64,000 nt of DNA from an uncultured Psychrobacter sp. (GCA_947489525.1 CANLDW010000003.1:1-64000), one strand, 5' to 3'. Counted from the stretch's first letter, positions 1 to 8,124 are shown. Notes: generated from the sequence alone by a model not told the origin. A program made the numbers and translations.

Positions 1-59
1 GTGGAAGCGCAGCGATGCGTGTAGCTAACCTGTACTAATTGCTCGTTTGGCTTGACCAT
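1..59 (+). rRNA. 23S ribosomal RNA, 3' end (partial)
   Basis: The first bases match the conserved 3' end of gammaproteobacterial 23S rRNA, including the tract GTAGCTAACCTGTACTAATT, and end near CTTGACCA as in Acinetobacter and Psychrobacter. The rest of the gene lies before the window. A 5S gene about 110 bases downstream confirms an rRNA operon on the plus strand. The exact 3' end is approximate. Confidence 0.9.
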
Positions 60-170
60 ACAACACCCAAGTGGTTTGTATCAAGCATTATATCGATATC
101 ACCTATTACTCTTGATTCAGTCAAGTAGTATGATAAGTCATACCACTACAGACTCATATCTAACCCCCTT

Positions 171-286
171 TGCTGACGACAATAGCACGATGGCACCACC
201 TGATCCCTTCCCGAACTCAGAAGTGAAACATCGTAGCGCCAATGGTAGTGTGGCTCCGGCCATGTGAGAGTAGGTCATCGTCAGCT
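171..286 (+). rRNA. rrf: 5S ribosomal RNA
   Basis: This stretch carries the 5S core, including CCGAACTCAGAAGTGAAAC, and closes with a terminal helix: GCTGACGA at 172-179 pairs with TCGTCAGC at 278-285. Length of about 116 is normal for 5S. It follows the 23S tail after a 110-base spacer that holds no tRNA. A terminator follows at once. Ends are good to within a few bases. Confidence 0.95.
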
Positions 287-299
287 CCTTATTCTAAGA

Positions 300-332
300 A
301 GAGTCATCTCAAACGAGGTGGCTCTTTTTTTT
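300..332 (+). terminator. rRNA operon terminator 1
   Basis: An 11-base stem (300-310 with 315-325, two G-U pairs) with loop AAAC is followed by an unbroken run of T to about 332. This is a classic intrinsic terminator directly after 5S. Confidence 0.9.
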
Positions 333-360
333 ATTCTAATTTCTTTGTGACCTATTATGC

Positions 361-393
361 AGAAAATCCCCCCTAAGGGATTTTCTCTTGCGC
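361..393 (-). repeat. CTTGCG-tagged hairpin repeat near rRNA operon
   Basis: AGAAAATCCC pairs with GGGATTTTCT and is followed by CTTGCGC. The reverse complement matches 8236-8268, in the tRNA-Lys region, at 31 of 33 positions. In both places, read in the sense of the stable RNA, the order is hairpin then CTTGCG. It may be a REP-like element or an RNA processing signal; its function is unknown. Confidence 0.7.
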
Positions 394-397
394 TCGG

Positions 398-416
398 GTC
401 AAAGCAGTGCTTTGAC
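398..416. repeat. 19-bp perfect palindrome downstream of 5S
   Basis: GTCAAAGCA at 398-406 is the exact reverse complement of TGCTTTGAC at 408-416, with one central base. It sits between the hairpin repeat and the copied 5S tail. No T-run follows, so it is not an intrinsic terminator. Confidence 0.7.
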
Positions 417-429
417 TATTTCCTCGCTC

Positions 430-452
430 AGGTCATCGTCAGCTCCTTATTC
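430..452 (+). repeat. Copied 5S rRNA 3' tail (relic)
   Basis: Bases 430-452 are identical over 23 positions to 272-294, which is the 3' end of the 5S gene plus its first downstream bases. The body of 5S is absent. This looks like a remnant of a second 5S copy or of recombination between rRNA operons. Confidence 0.8.
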
Positions 453-456
453 CTAA

Positions 457-491
457 AAGCCCCCTTTGCTAACGCAGAGGGGGCTTTTTTT
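457..491 (+). terminator. rRNA operon terminator 2
   Basis: A 13-base stem runs from AAGCCCCCT (457-465) to AGGGGGCTT (478-486), extended by inner pairs around a TAAC tetraloop, and is followed by a T-run to about 491. The left arm CCCCCTTTGCTAACG closely resembles CCCCCTTTGCTGACG just before the 5S gene, so the arm may derive from 5S flanking DNA. Confidence 0.9.
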
Positions 492-511
492 ATATACGAA
501 TTTTGTGCATA

Positions 512-546
512 AAAATAGCCAGTATTTCTCGAATACTGGCTATTTT
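512..546 (-). terminator. Bidirectional terminator after the catalase-like gene
   Basis: A perfect 15-base stem (512-526 with 532-546) with a 5-base loop has A/T tracts on both flanks, so it can stop the leftward catalase-like gene and also rightward rRNA transcription. It lies about 30 bases beyond the stop codon of the leftward gene. Confidence 0.85.
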
Positions 547-578
547 GCCTTTAATATAAAGACTGCTTTTTTTAATAT

Positions 579-1727
579 CTAGTTAGTGTTATTACTAAAC
601 ACTTCTTTTAGACTGCTTGGCTCTTTACGTTTAACACCGTTCATCTTATGACGAGTATCAGAGGATGTTTTGTACGCTTGCAAACGCGAGTTTTGAATAA
701 CACCAATAGGGCGGTTCTCTTCTAAACATCTAAAGGTGGTAAAGGTAAGGTCTTCTATTGCTTCCACATTGCCATCATCTGGCACATCTTGACAAGGAAC
801 GGTTAGGGTTGCGACCGTTACAAACGGCGCGTCAGATTCATCCCATTCTTGTGTCAGCTTCTCGATAGGTTGCTTTCTAAGATTGCGACATAACTGTATC
901 TGCACATTAAACTGGTAGTCATGTTCTTGAATCTCTTGAATAATTGCAGGACGAATCGCTTCATCTTCGGTAAATAAATGAATATCACGGCGCTTAATCT
1001 TAGCTGCTGAAGCTTCAGTAGGCGTTACTCTAATCTTACCCATATAGTCACCATGACGACAGGCGCCCTGTGAGAAGTAGTCGTATAGCCAAGCGTTTTT
1101 AGGTGGGATAGTAGCCAACTTTCTAAAGGCATTTAAAGTTCTGATGCCCTCTGCGTCAGGAAACTCTTTACCGTATTTAGTAAGCCAGTTAAATACTAGC
1201 TTGCCTTTACCAAGCAGTCCATCTCCTAGATAACCATTCAACTCAAAATTCAGTTTAGATAAATAACCATAATCTGCTAGGCTATTAGTAAAGAAAATAG
1301 GGCCATTGACTAAAGCATAATCAAAAGTAGTACAGTCCTCCTCGCTAGGCGTTAGCTTTTTACCGGGTACATCGAACACTTTAATAGCTAGTCCTTGGCC
1401 TAAGCCTAGTCTTCTGTCAGCATCAACGCCAGCAGCAGCATTCGAGAATCGAATGACAGCATCGTGAATACCTGGTTTAGCGTAAAGACCTTGCGCGTAT
1501 TCCTTAGGCAAATTATCCAAAATCTCAAACTTGGCTTTTAGGCCACAGTAGCTTTTGGCATGAACGGAACGAGTGTGATGATTGATGTCATTCGCTTCTT
1601 TGCTCTTTTTTACGTATGCGCGTATATCAGCGGTGATCATCTCCATAGTCTGCTGATCTTCTAGACTAAGAGTAGTATACTTCTCATCGAATTTAACGTA
1701 TTTAGGTTTAAATAGCTTTTTTAGCAT
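579..1727 (-). CDS. Small catalase-like heme protein (y4iL-like)
   Basis: This 382-residue protein belongs to the small catalase-related family. It is much shorter than true catalases (about 480 or more residues). RSVHAKSYCGLKAKFEI at residues 53-69 aligns with the catalase motif around the distal heme histidine (VVHARG), so H56 is the likely catalytic residue. The later segment YDYFSQGACRHGDYMGK fits the family's proximal tyrosine region. There is no signal peptide, so it should be cytoplasmic. Family knowledge suggests a heme peroxidase or catalase-type role; the exact substrate is unknown. The ATG start is the only good one near the conserved N-terminus. It is divergent from the OsmC gene and is preceded by a long inverted repeat at 1753-1792. 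Confidence is high for the family and low for the reaction. Confidence 0.85.
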   Translation of the reverse strand: MLKKLFKPKYVKFDEKYTTLSLEDQQTMEMITADIRAYVKKSKEANDINHHTRSVHAKSYCGLKAKFEILDNLPKEYAQGLYAKPGIHDAVIRFSNAAAGVDADRRLGLGQGLAIKVFDVPGKKLTPSEEDCTTFDYALVNGPIFFTNSLADYGYLSKLNFELNGYLGDGLLGKGKLVFNWLTKYGKEFPDAEGIRTLNAFRKLATIPPKNAWLYDYFSQGACRHGDYMGKIRVTPTEASAAKIKRRDIHLFTEDEAIRPAIIQEIQEHDYQFNVQIQLCRNLRKQPIEKLTQEWDESDAPFVTVATLTVPCQDVPDDGNVEAIEDLTFTTFRCLEENRPIGVIQNSRLQAYKTSSDTRHKMNGVKRKEPSSLKEVFSNNTN

Positions 1728-1752
1728 AATCGGTGCCCTGTATGAATAGAAT

Positions 1753-1792
1753 AATGATATCCAAACTATTTTACAAAAGTTTGGATATCATT
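1753..1792. promoter_or_regulatory. 15-bp perfect inverted repeat upstream of the catalase-like gene
   Basis: AATGATATCCAAACT (1753-1767) is the exact reverse complement of 1778-1792, separated by 10 bases. It ends 25 bases before the ATG of the leftward catalase-like gene. It could be an operator or a hairpin in the mRNA leader. No T-run long enough for a terminator follows in the gene's direction. A second, weaker dyad (GGTACAAA 1857-1864, TTTGTACC 1910-1917) lies closer to the divergent OsmC gene. Confidence 0.6.
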
Positions 1793-1946
1793 GTTTTGGC
1801 TAAATAGGAGTAATGTGTAAAGAAATATAGATATACCTACGCTATTTATAAGTGATGGTACAAATCCAGCGTTTAACTTCATAACTTTGATTGACTCGGC
1901 TATTATGGCTTTGTACCTTTAGTTCAATATACGGATAGCAAATCAT

Positions 1947-2357
1947 ATGACTACATCAATAGTTACTTACCAAGGTGACCTACGCACCGCTGCCGTTCAC
2001 CTGCAATCAAACAAAGAAATCATCACTGATGCGCCAACGGATAATCAAGGTAAAGGTGAAGCATTTTCACCAACAGATTTGCTTGCGACGAGTTTAGCCA
2101 GTTGTATGTTGACGATTATCGGTATTAAAGCTCGTGATATGAGCATTGATATCACAGGCACTACCGCTGAGGTGACTAAAGTCATGGCAGCTGAACCTAG
2201 ACGCGTGAGTGAAGTGCATGTGGACATTACTTTTAAACATAAACTAGACGATAGAACTCAAAAAATATTTTATAACACTGCGCTCACTTGTCCCGTAGCG
2301 AATAGCCTACATTCAGACATTGTGCAAAAAGTCATTTTTCAATATGAGGGTGAATAA
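1947..2357 (+). CDS. OsmC family thiol peroxidase
   Basis: This is a 136-residue OsmC/Ohr-fold protein. The two cysteines expected in the family are present: C53 in ASCMLT and C115 in LTCPVANS. These form the peroxidatic and resolving pair that reduces organic or fatty acid hydroperoxides. The length is normal for the YhfA/OsmC branch rather than Ohr. The ATG is preceded by ACGGATAGCAAATC, a modest ribosome site. The stop codon is one base before the ATG of the next gene, so the two are almost surely co-transcribed and coupled. It is divergent from the catalase-like gene, giving a peroxide-response pair around one regulatory region. The substrate is inferred from the family only. Confidence 0.9.
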   Translation: MTTSIVTYQGDLRTAAVHLQSNKEIITDAPTDNQGKGEAFSPTDLLATSLASCMLTIIGIKARDMSIDITGTTAEVTKVMAAEPRRVSEVHVDITFKHKLDDRTQKIFYNTALTCPVANSLHSDIVQKVIFQYEGE

Positions 2358-2358
2358 T

Positions 2359-2823
2359 ATGACGATTAAGACACTGCTGATTGTCGCGCATGCACCCTCT
2401 CCTAATACTGAAAAGTTGGCGAAAGCGGCGTACAAGGGTGCTACTCATCCAGACTTAACTATCAACGTCACTCTCAAAGCACCGCAAGACACGCAGCCTG
2501 AGGATGTATTAGCAGCAGACGCTTTACTGTTAGGTACGACTGAGAATTTAGCCTACATGTCAGGGTTAACCAAAGATTTTTTTGATCGCTGTTATTATCC
2601 GGTATTAGAGCACAAGCAAGGCATGCCATTCGCACTATATATTCGTGCAGGACAGGATGGCACGGGTACTCAGCGTGCTATGCAGACGATCATTACAGGA
2701 CTGCGCTGGCATCAAATTGGAAATACCCTTATTCTAAAAGGCGAATGGCAGGATGAGTTTGTGTATCAAGTGGAGGAGTTGGCATTGACGCTAGCTGCAG
2801 GAGTAGAAGCGGGTATTTACTAA
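2359..2823 (+). CDS. Flavodoxin-like / NADPH-dependent FMN reductase family protein
   Basis: This 154-residue protein starts MTIKTLLIVAHAPSPNTEKL, a flavodoxin-fold first strand and phosphate loop. GTTENLAYMSGLTKDFFDR and IRAGQDGTGTQRAM fit the flavin-binding loops of this family. I chose the ATG at 2359, directly after the OsmC stop, instead of an upstream start inside osmC, because GAGGG lies at proper distance and the conserved strand begins there. It probably binds FMN and transfers electrons from NAD(P)H. Linkage to OsmC suggests a role in redox defence, but its partner is unknown. Confidence 0.8.
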   Translation: MTIKTLLIVAHAPSPNTEKLAKAAYKGATHPDLTINVTLKAPQDTQPEDVLAADALLLGTTENLAYMSGLTKDFFDRCYYPVLEHKQGMPFALYIRAGQDGTGTQRAMQTIITGLRWHQIGNTLILKGEWQDEFVYQVEELALTLAAGVEAGIY

Positions 2824-2846
2824 GACTATGAGCTGTGGATAAAGTT

Positions 2847-3500
2847 ATGAATAAAAATAATCTTGGAAACACAGATATAAATTTATACGCTAAGCTACCA
2901 TTTTCGCAAGCTTGTGAGAATAATAAAGATGCGATTTTGGAAATATTGCGACTAGAGCTGCAAAACTACCAGCACGTATTAGAGGTAGGTTCTGGTACTG
3001 GTCAACACAGTGTTTATTTTGCCGCTAATTTACCGCATGTACAGTGGCAAACCAGTGACGTGAATGCTAATCATACAACCATCAAAGCGTGGCATGATGC
3101 TTATCCAGTGTCTAATCTTTATGCACCTTTGACGTTCGATTTAAGGACAGACGTTGTGCCTTACTCAACGACTACAACCTCTTATGATGCTGTCTTTACT
3201 GCAAATACCCTACATATTATTGCATGGTCTTTGGTAGAGAAGCTATTTGCGTCAGTACAAACGATTTTAGATGTTGAAGGTAAGTTTATTATCTATGGAC
3301 CATTCAATGAAAGTGGGCAGTACACTAGTGAGAGCAACCACAGATTTGATATATCGCTGCGACAGCGCGATCCTAATAGCGGGATTCGTGATAAAGAAGA
3401 CATTATCGCTTTGGCAACTAGCTGCGCTTTGAGTTTGTCACAGCAGTATAAAATGCCCGCAAATAATGAGATCCTAGTATTTAAGAAATTGAACGATTAA
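2847..3500 (+). CDS. DUF938 family SAM-dependent methyltransferase-like protein
   Basis: This protein of about 217 residues has the DUF938 layout: an early NKDAILEIL segment, the SAM-binding glycine loop LEVGSGTGQH at residues 45-54, then SDVNAN and FTANTLHII, and the C-terminal block NHRFDISLRQRDPNSGIRD typical of the family. The methyl acceptor is unknown. An in-frame GTG at 2835 would add four residues; neither start has a strong ribosome site. It follows the flavodoxin gene by 23 bases, so it is probably the third gene of the OsmC operon. Confidence 0.85.
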   Translation: MNKNNLGNTDINLYAKLPFSQACENNKDAILEILRLELQNYQHVLEVGSGTGQHSVYFAANLPHVQWQTSDVNANHTTIKAWHDAYPVSNLYAPLTFDLRTDVVPYSTTTTSYDAVFTANTLHIIAWSLVEKLFASVQTILDVEGKFIIYGPFNESGQYTSESNHRFDISLRQRDPNSGIRDKEDIIALATSCALSLSQQYKMPANNEILVFKKLND

Positions 3501-3521
3501 AGTGTGTAGTATAAGCTGATG

Positions 3522-3575
3522 AGCCCAGTACAATGCCATAAGCATTTACATAGCGTCATAACTTAGAACTGGGCT
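3522..3575. other. Wide inverted repeat after the DUF938 gene
   Basis: AGCCCAGT (3522-3529) pairs with ACTGGGCT (3568-3575) across a 38-base loop. No T-run follows. It lies between two convergent genes and may weakly stop transcription. Confidence 0.3.
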
Positions 3576-3583
3576 GTAACCTA

Positions 3584-3650
3584 ACTTATAGTGTAACTTA
3601 ACTTATAGTGTAACTTAAACTTATAGTGTAACTTAAAAATTATAGTATAG
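3584..3650. repeat. 17-18-bp tandem repeat, 3 copies plus a remnant
   Basis: ACTTATAGTGTAACTTA occurs at 3584-3600, 3601-3617 and 3619-3635, followed by a decayed copy to 3650. It lies between convergent gene ends. There is no coding potential. Confidence 0.9.
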
Positions 3651-3672
3651 GGCGGTTAATCAAATCACCGCC
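3651..3672. terminator. Weak hairpin between convergent genes
   Basis: GGCGGT pairs with ACCGCC across 10 bases. It sits just after the stop codon of the leftward hydrolase. The T content after it is low, so termination is only likely, not certain. Confidence 0.35.
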
Positions 3673-3692
3673 TTATACGGATAATAAATTAC

Positions 3693-4487
3693 CTATTTAT
3701 AGGTATTCTCTAAGAAATTCAGATAGCGATTCCAAGAGCGTTTATCGGCGCGTTCATCATATCTATCTGGGTTGTTGAAGTCTGTGAAGGCATGTACCGC
3801 GCCGCTATATGTAATCATCTCATGGGGTACGTTCGCGGCTTCTAAGTCTTTATTGAGAGCAGTAAAATCTTCGATAGGCACAGCTTCATCTGCCGAGCCA
3901 TGAAACACAAGTATCTCGCCGCGAGTTTTATCATAGCTTTGTCCAACCGGTTTATCCAAACCACCATGAAAGGGTACAAACGCCTTTTGTGGGAATCCTG
4001 AACGCGCAAGCTCCAACGCTACACTACCACCAAAACAATAGCCCATCGTCACGCCCTCACGCGCATTATTACCTTGGGCTTGTCCAGCGTTCAAAGCGCC
4101 TTCAAGCAAGCGCCGCATCTTGACTCGGTCGTCATATAGTGCAGAGGTCAGACGCTTTTTATCTTCGGTAGCGGTAGGGCGAATGCCTGTACCAAACATA
4201 TCGGCAGCAAACACGTTATAACCCTCGCTCGCTAGCATATCAGCACGGGTTTTTTCATAATCAGTCAATCCGTCCCAATCATGAATCAATAAAATAAACG
4301 GCGCGTTTGGTCTATCAGCTTTGGCATAGTAGCCTTGATAGGCTTGATTATCTACCGTATAGGTAATGTCTTTAGTGGTTATTGCAGCGGCAGTTTGGCT
4401 ATAACCAACAGCTACCGTACTTAGAGTAATGGCTAATAGTAGTGAGCGGTAAGAGCGGGTGACGGTATGAGTCTGGGTCTGTGACAT
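3693..4487 (-). CDS. Exported dienelactone hydrolase family protein
   Basis: This is a 264-residue alpha/beta hydrolase of the dienelactone hydrolase family. An N-terminal segment, basic and then hydrophobic (residues 11-35, ending AAA), looks like a Sec signal peptide, so it probably acts in the periplasm. The DLH catalytic triad is visible: C151 in GYCFGG, D200 in GSADEAV and H232 in GAVHAF. The natural substrate is unknown; members cleave lactones or esters. It is divergent from katE, with 474 bases between. It is convergent with the OsmC operon. Confidence 0.88.
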   Translation of the reverse strand: MSQTQTHTVTRSYRSLLLAITLSTVAVGYSQTAAAITTKDITYTVDNQAYQGYYAKADRPNAPFILLIHDWDGLTDYEKTRADMLASEGYNVFAADMFGTGIRPTATEDKKRLTSALYDDRVKMRRLLEGALNAGQAQGNNAREGVTMGYCFGGSVALELARSGFPQKAFVPFHGGLDKPVGQSYDKTRGEILVFHGSADEAVPIEDFTALNKDLEAANVPHEMITYSGAVHAFTDFNNPDRYDERADKRSWNRYLNFLENTYK

Positions 4488-4961
4488 AAAATATCCTTAA
4501 TTTTATTCTAGAGTCGAACTTACAACGCGTACAAATAGGTGTGTTTATAAAATAAGAGTGACAATGTAAGCAGCAATTAAAATCATACAGGAGATAACGA
4601 CTAGATTACAAGAATCGATTGTCATTATCGTATAGTAAATAACATCTTGAAGCCTTATCTAAAAACAACGAACTATAAGGTGTAAGCGCTCAGGCCGACG
4701 CTTTATCGTTTTAGTTGCCAAGGATATATATGGACTCAAGATTTAACTAAATATAAACAAGGTAATCATATGTTCACTGAGTTTTTTCGGTAGAATTATT
4801 TGTAAACTCATACAAATTCAATCATTTGAATAATATAGTTTTTTTCAATCTTTCAACCATCCACTTATATCACTACTCATTGAAATATTTATTACTAGGT
4901 TGTAGGGCTCCTAGGTTGAGGGTCTTACAAATTTAACTTCGCTTACCAGCTAGGATACACT
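4488..4961. other. Divergent regulatory region between hydrolase gene and katE
   Basis: No gene is seen in this AT-rich stretch. It holds a dyad (GATAACGAC 4593-4601, GTCATTATC 4621-4629, one mismatch), a short palindrome ATTCAA-TCAT-TTGAAT near 4816-4831, and a tandem near-repeat just before katE (4895-4910 and 4911-4924, both starting CTAGGTTG). No convincing promoter could be fixed by eye. Confidence 0.5.
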
Positions 4962-7049
4962 ATGAAAAAGGATATTGATCATACTGACCCCGCCAAAAAC
5001 ATGAACACTGAACGTGGCAATGGCGGTGAAACTCATCAACGTGCAGATGATAACGGCAAAATGTTAACCACTCAGCAAGGGGTAGTTATTGCCGATAACC
5101 AAAACTCGCTCAAGGCAGGCAGCCGTGGTCCGACATTGTTAGAAGATTTTGTATTACGTGAAAAAATAAATCACTTTGACCATGAACGTATTCCTGAGCG
5201 TGTGGTTCATGCTCGCGGTAGTGCAGCACATGGCTATTTTGAATTAACTGAATCATTAGAAGAATATACGACAGCAAAAATATTAACTGAGACGGGCAAG
5301 CAAACGCCAGTATTTACGCGTTTTTCTACTGTTGCTGGTAACAAAGGCTCAAAGGATACGCCTCGCGATGTGCGTGGATTTTCAGTCAAGATGTACACCG
5401 AAGAAGGTATTTGGGACCTAGTTGGTAACAATATGCCTATTTTCTTTATTCAGGATGCTATCAAGTTTCCAGATTTAATTCATGCTGTTAAGCCAGAGCC
5501 AGATCGTGGTTTCCCGCAAGCGGCGTCTGCCCACGATACCTTTTGGGATTTTGTCTCTTTAAGCCCAGAGACGATGCATAACCTGATTTGGCTTATGAGT
5601 GATCGTGCATTGCCGCGTAGCTTTAGCATGATGGAAGGTTTTGGTATCCATACCTACCGTTTGATCAACAAAGAAGGTAAGAGTACTTTCTTCCGTTATC
5701 ATTGGAAGCCAGTTGCCGGCGTGCAATCATTGATTTGGGATGAAGCGGTCAAAATCTCTGGCGCTGATCCTGATTATAATCGCCGTGACATGTTTGAAGC
5801 GATTGATAACAAGATGTACTTTGAATGGGAGTTTGGTGTTCAGCTCTTTACAGAAGAGGAAGCTAATGAGTTTCCGTTTGACCATTTAGATGCCACTAAA
5901 TTGATTCCAGAAGAGATGGTGCCTGTAAAAACTATTGGTAAAATGGTACTCAATCGCAATCCAGATAATTTCTTTGCAGAAACTGAGCAGGTAGCCTTCT
6001 GTCCATCTCATATACCACCTGGTATAGACTTTAGTAATGATCCTTTACTGCAAGGTCGTTTATTTAGTTATTTAGATACGCAATTGTCGCGCTTGGGCTC
6101 ACCAAACTTTGCTCAGATTCCTATTAATGCACCAAAATGTCCATTTGCAAATAACCAGCAAGACGGTCATATGCAGATGCAAGTGCCTAAGACTCGAGTC
6201 CTTTATGAGCCTCAAAGCCTAGATCTAGACCGTCCACGTGAAAGTCCTCAAAAAGGTTTTAACTCGTTTCATGAAAAACTGGACGATGGCGTAAAAGGTC
6301 GTATCCGTGCTGAGAGCTTCGCTGATCACTATAGTCAGCCACGTATGTTCTATCGTAGCCAAACCCCTGCTGAACAAGCACACATTGCATCAGCCTACGC
6401 GTTTGAGCTTGGTAAAGTAGATGCGCCGCATGTTCGTACTCGCGTGCTCAGTCACCTTATCAATATTGATGAAGATCTAGCAAATCGTGTGGCTAAGGCG
6501 CTAGGTATGACATTGCCAGAAGCAGCTGAACCCGCTGCGCCCGTACTGGATATGGCAACGTCTGAACCCCTACAAACGATTGGTCGTACGCCTAAATCAC
6601 TAAAAGGCCGTTTGGTTGGTATCTTAGTGGCTGAAGGATCAAACCATGAGCAAGTTAAGAAGTTTGAAGATGCTATTAACGCTCAAGGCGGCATGGTCAA
6701 AATTGTTGCTCCTAGCAAAGAAGTCAAGCTTGACGACGATACGCGTATCCAAGCAGATGAGCGTGTCGCTGGCGCACCATCAGTATTCTTCGATGCGGTA
6801 GTGAGTATCATTATGCCGGATCAAGCTAAGAAACTGGCGGAGGATAGCTCAACGCTAGATTGGTTCACTGATGCTTATGTGCACTGTAAAGCGATCGCTT
6901 ATTGCGGTGCAACAGACGAGTTTATCTTAAGCAAACTACCGGTCAAAAAAGATAGTTTTGTTACGCCGTTAAAAGAGTTAAATACCTTTGTAGAAAATGC
7001 TAAATCGCGCTTATGGGAGCGTGAGCCAAAGGTACGTGACTTGGCTTAA
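4962..7049 (+). CDS. katE: Large-subunit (HPII-type) catalase
   Basis: This 695-residue protein decomposes hydrogen peroxide to water and oxygen using heme. The core carries distal H83 in [16 protein letters not shown]156 in [13 protein letters not shown] and proximal Y370 in [14 protein letters not shown]. After about residue 550 a class I glutamine amidotransferase-like domain begins ([19 protein letters not shown]), which marks clade 2 large catalases such as E. coli HPII. Length fits this clade (E. coli KatE is 753). The start has GGAT at proper distance. It stands alone with its own terminator and lies in a cluster of peroxide-related genes. There is no signal peptide. Stationary-phase or peroxide control is expected from the family but not shown by the sequence. 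Confidence 0.97.
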   Translation: MKKDIDHTDPAKNMNTERGNGGETHQRADDNGKMLTTQQGVVIADNQNSLKAGSRGPTLLEDFVLREKINHFDHERIPERVVHARGSAAHGYFELTESLEEYTTAKILTETGKQTPVFTRFSTVAGNKGSKDTPRDVRGFSVKMYTEEGIWDLVGNNMPIFFIQDAIKFPDLIHAVKPEPDRGFPQAASAHDTFWDFVSLSPETMHNLIWLMSDRALPRSFSMMEGFGIHTYRLINKEGKSTFFRYHWKPVAGVQSLIWDEAVKISGADPDYNRRDMFEAIDNKMYFEWEFGVQLFTEEEANEFPFDHLDATKLIPEEMVPVKTIGKMVLNRNPDNFFAETEQVAFCPSHIPPGIDFSNDPLLQGRLFSYLDTQLSRLGSPNFAQIPINAPKCPFANNQQDGHMQMQVPKTRVLYEPQSLDLDRPRESPQKGFNSFHEKLDDGVKGRIRAESFADHYSQPRMFYRSQTPAEQAHIASAYAFELGKVDAPHVRTRVLSHLINIDEDLANRVAKALGMTLPEAAEPAAPVLDMATSEPLQTIGRTPKSLKGRLVGILVAEGSNHEQVKKFEDAINAQGGMVKIVAPSKEVKLDDDTRIQADERVAGAPSVFFDAVVSIIMPDQAKKLAEDSSTLDWFTDAYVHCKAIAYCGATDEFILSKLPVKKDSFVTPLKELNTFVENAKSRLWEREPKVRDLA

Positions 7050-7085
7050 TGAGCCAGAACCTTTAACAATTTTATCTTAAACCAG

Positions 7086-7115
7086 AACCCAGCCTAAGCG
7101 CTGGGTTTTGTTTTT
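7086..7115 (+). terminator. katE terminator
   Basis: AACCCAGC (7086-7093) pairs perfectly with GCTGGGTT (7100-7107), followed by TTTTGTTTTTA. It lies 37 bases after the katE stop. Confidence 0.9.
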
Positions 7116-7262
7116 ATATGACATACGTCTAACAGACCCATCGCATTAAAATCTATAGTCACAAGCGTTCACTGAATACTACTTATAAAAGTATTTTGAG
7201 CGCTATAATAATACGGTGTAGGTTTAAATATGAACAAAAATAGAATTGTTCAAGGATGAATA

Positions 7263-8030
7263 ATGAGTTTGACTGAAATTGTAAGACTAGATGGTTATAT
7301 CCAAAGTACCTATATGGCAGTATATCCTGACAAATTGATGCTGCTAGATGGCTGTTGTCGTGCCGATGTCCCTATGGTTCTCGATTATATTCAGACAAAG
7401 CTAAAGCGCCCTTTAACGGATTTAAAAGTCGTTGTAGTCACTCATATGCACCCTGATCATGCAGGCGGCGCCAATGCACTGAGAAGAGCCACAGGTTGTC
7501 TGTTAGTTTCAGCTGATAAAGATAAGCAGTGGTATGCTGGTATTGGTGGTCATACTATGCATCTGATAGACATCGCTTTGGCCCATTTTGTGGCAAATCG
7601 TAAGCAGCGTCCTCGCAAATTGCTATGGTATCCAGCCTATTTAAAGCCGGATGTTCGTGTAAAAGACAAGGATAGAATTCCAAGTTTTGAAGATTGGCAG
7701 GTACTAGAAACCCCTGGTCATACTGATAGGGATTTATCCTTGTTCCATACGCCCACTCGCCAAGTTTATACCGCTGATTTAATCATCAAGCTACGGCATA
7801 AGTTTGTAGCGCCGTTTCCTGTACATTACCCAAAGGCATATGTAGACTCTCTACAAAAGATAAAAGACTTAAACCCTTCTAATGTGATGATGGCGCATGG
7901 GTGCGAGCTGGTTATCGATCAACAGACTTTTGATGCCCTAATTGAGCGAGCACCAAAAAAACCAAGAACCATTAAAGATACGATTAAGCACAAAATAAAA
8001 GGCGGCAAGGGGACAGTTAAAGATTACTAA
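7263..8030 (+). CDS. MBL-fold metallo-hydrolase
   Basis: This 255-residue metallo-beta-lactamase-fold protein has the metal motif THMHPDHAGG with H61, H63, D65 and H66, a later ETPGHTDRDL histidine, and a distal MMAHG histidine. The family uses two metal ions, often zinc, to hydrolyse thioesters, lactones or similar bonds. No export signal is seen. The C-terminal tail is lysine-rich. Its ATG follows CAAGGATGAATA, with AAGGA as ribosome site. It has its own upstream region and is followed by a terminator, so it is a single-gene unit. The substrate cannot be named. Confidence 0.88.
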   Translation: MSLTEIVRLDGYIQSTYMAVYPDKLMLLDGCCRADVPMVLDYIQTKLKRPLTDLKVVVVTHMHPDHAGGANALRRATGCLLVSADKDKQWYAGIGGHTMHLIDIALAHFVANRKQRPRKLLWYPAYLKPDVRVKDKDRIPSFEDWQVLETPGHTDRDLSLFHTPTRQVYTADLIIKLRHKFVAPFPVHYPKAYVDSLQKIKDLNPSNVMMAHGCELVIDQQTFDALIERAPKKPRTIKDTIKHKIKGGKGTVKDY

Positions 8031-8083
8031 GATCTAAAAGCTTTGTGAAACTTTACTTAAAATAGCCAAATTTGAGCCATAAA

Positions 8084-8119
8084 AAAAGCCCAGCCATTGA
8101 TTGTAATGGTTGGGCTTTT
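8084..8119. terminator. Bidirectional terminator between MBL gene and tRNA-Lys genes
   Basis: A 15-base stem (8084-8098 with 8105-8119, one G-U pair) has A-run and T-run flanks. It can end both the rightward hydrolase gene and the leftward tRNA transcript, whose last tRNA ends 6 bases away. Confidence 0.92.
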
Positions 8120-8124
8120 GAATA

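Noticed and set aside
52..267. A 71-codon plus-strand reading frame at the start of the window
   Set aside because: It runs through the 23S-5S spacer and the 5S gene; no protein features.
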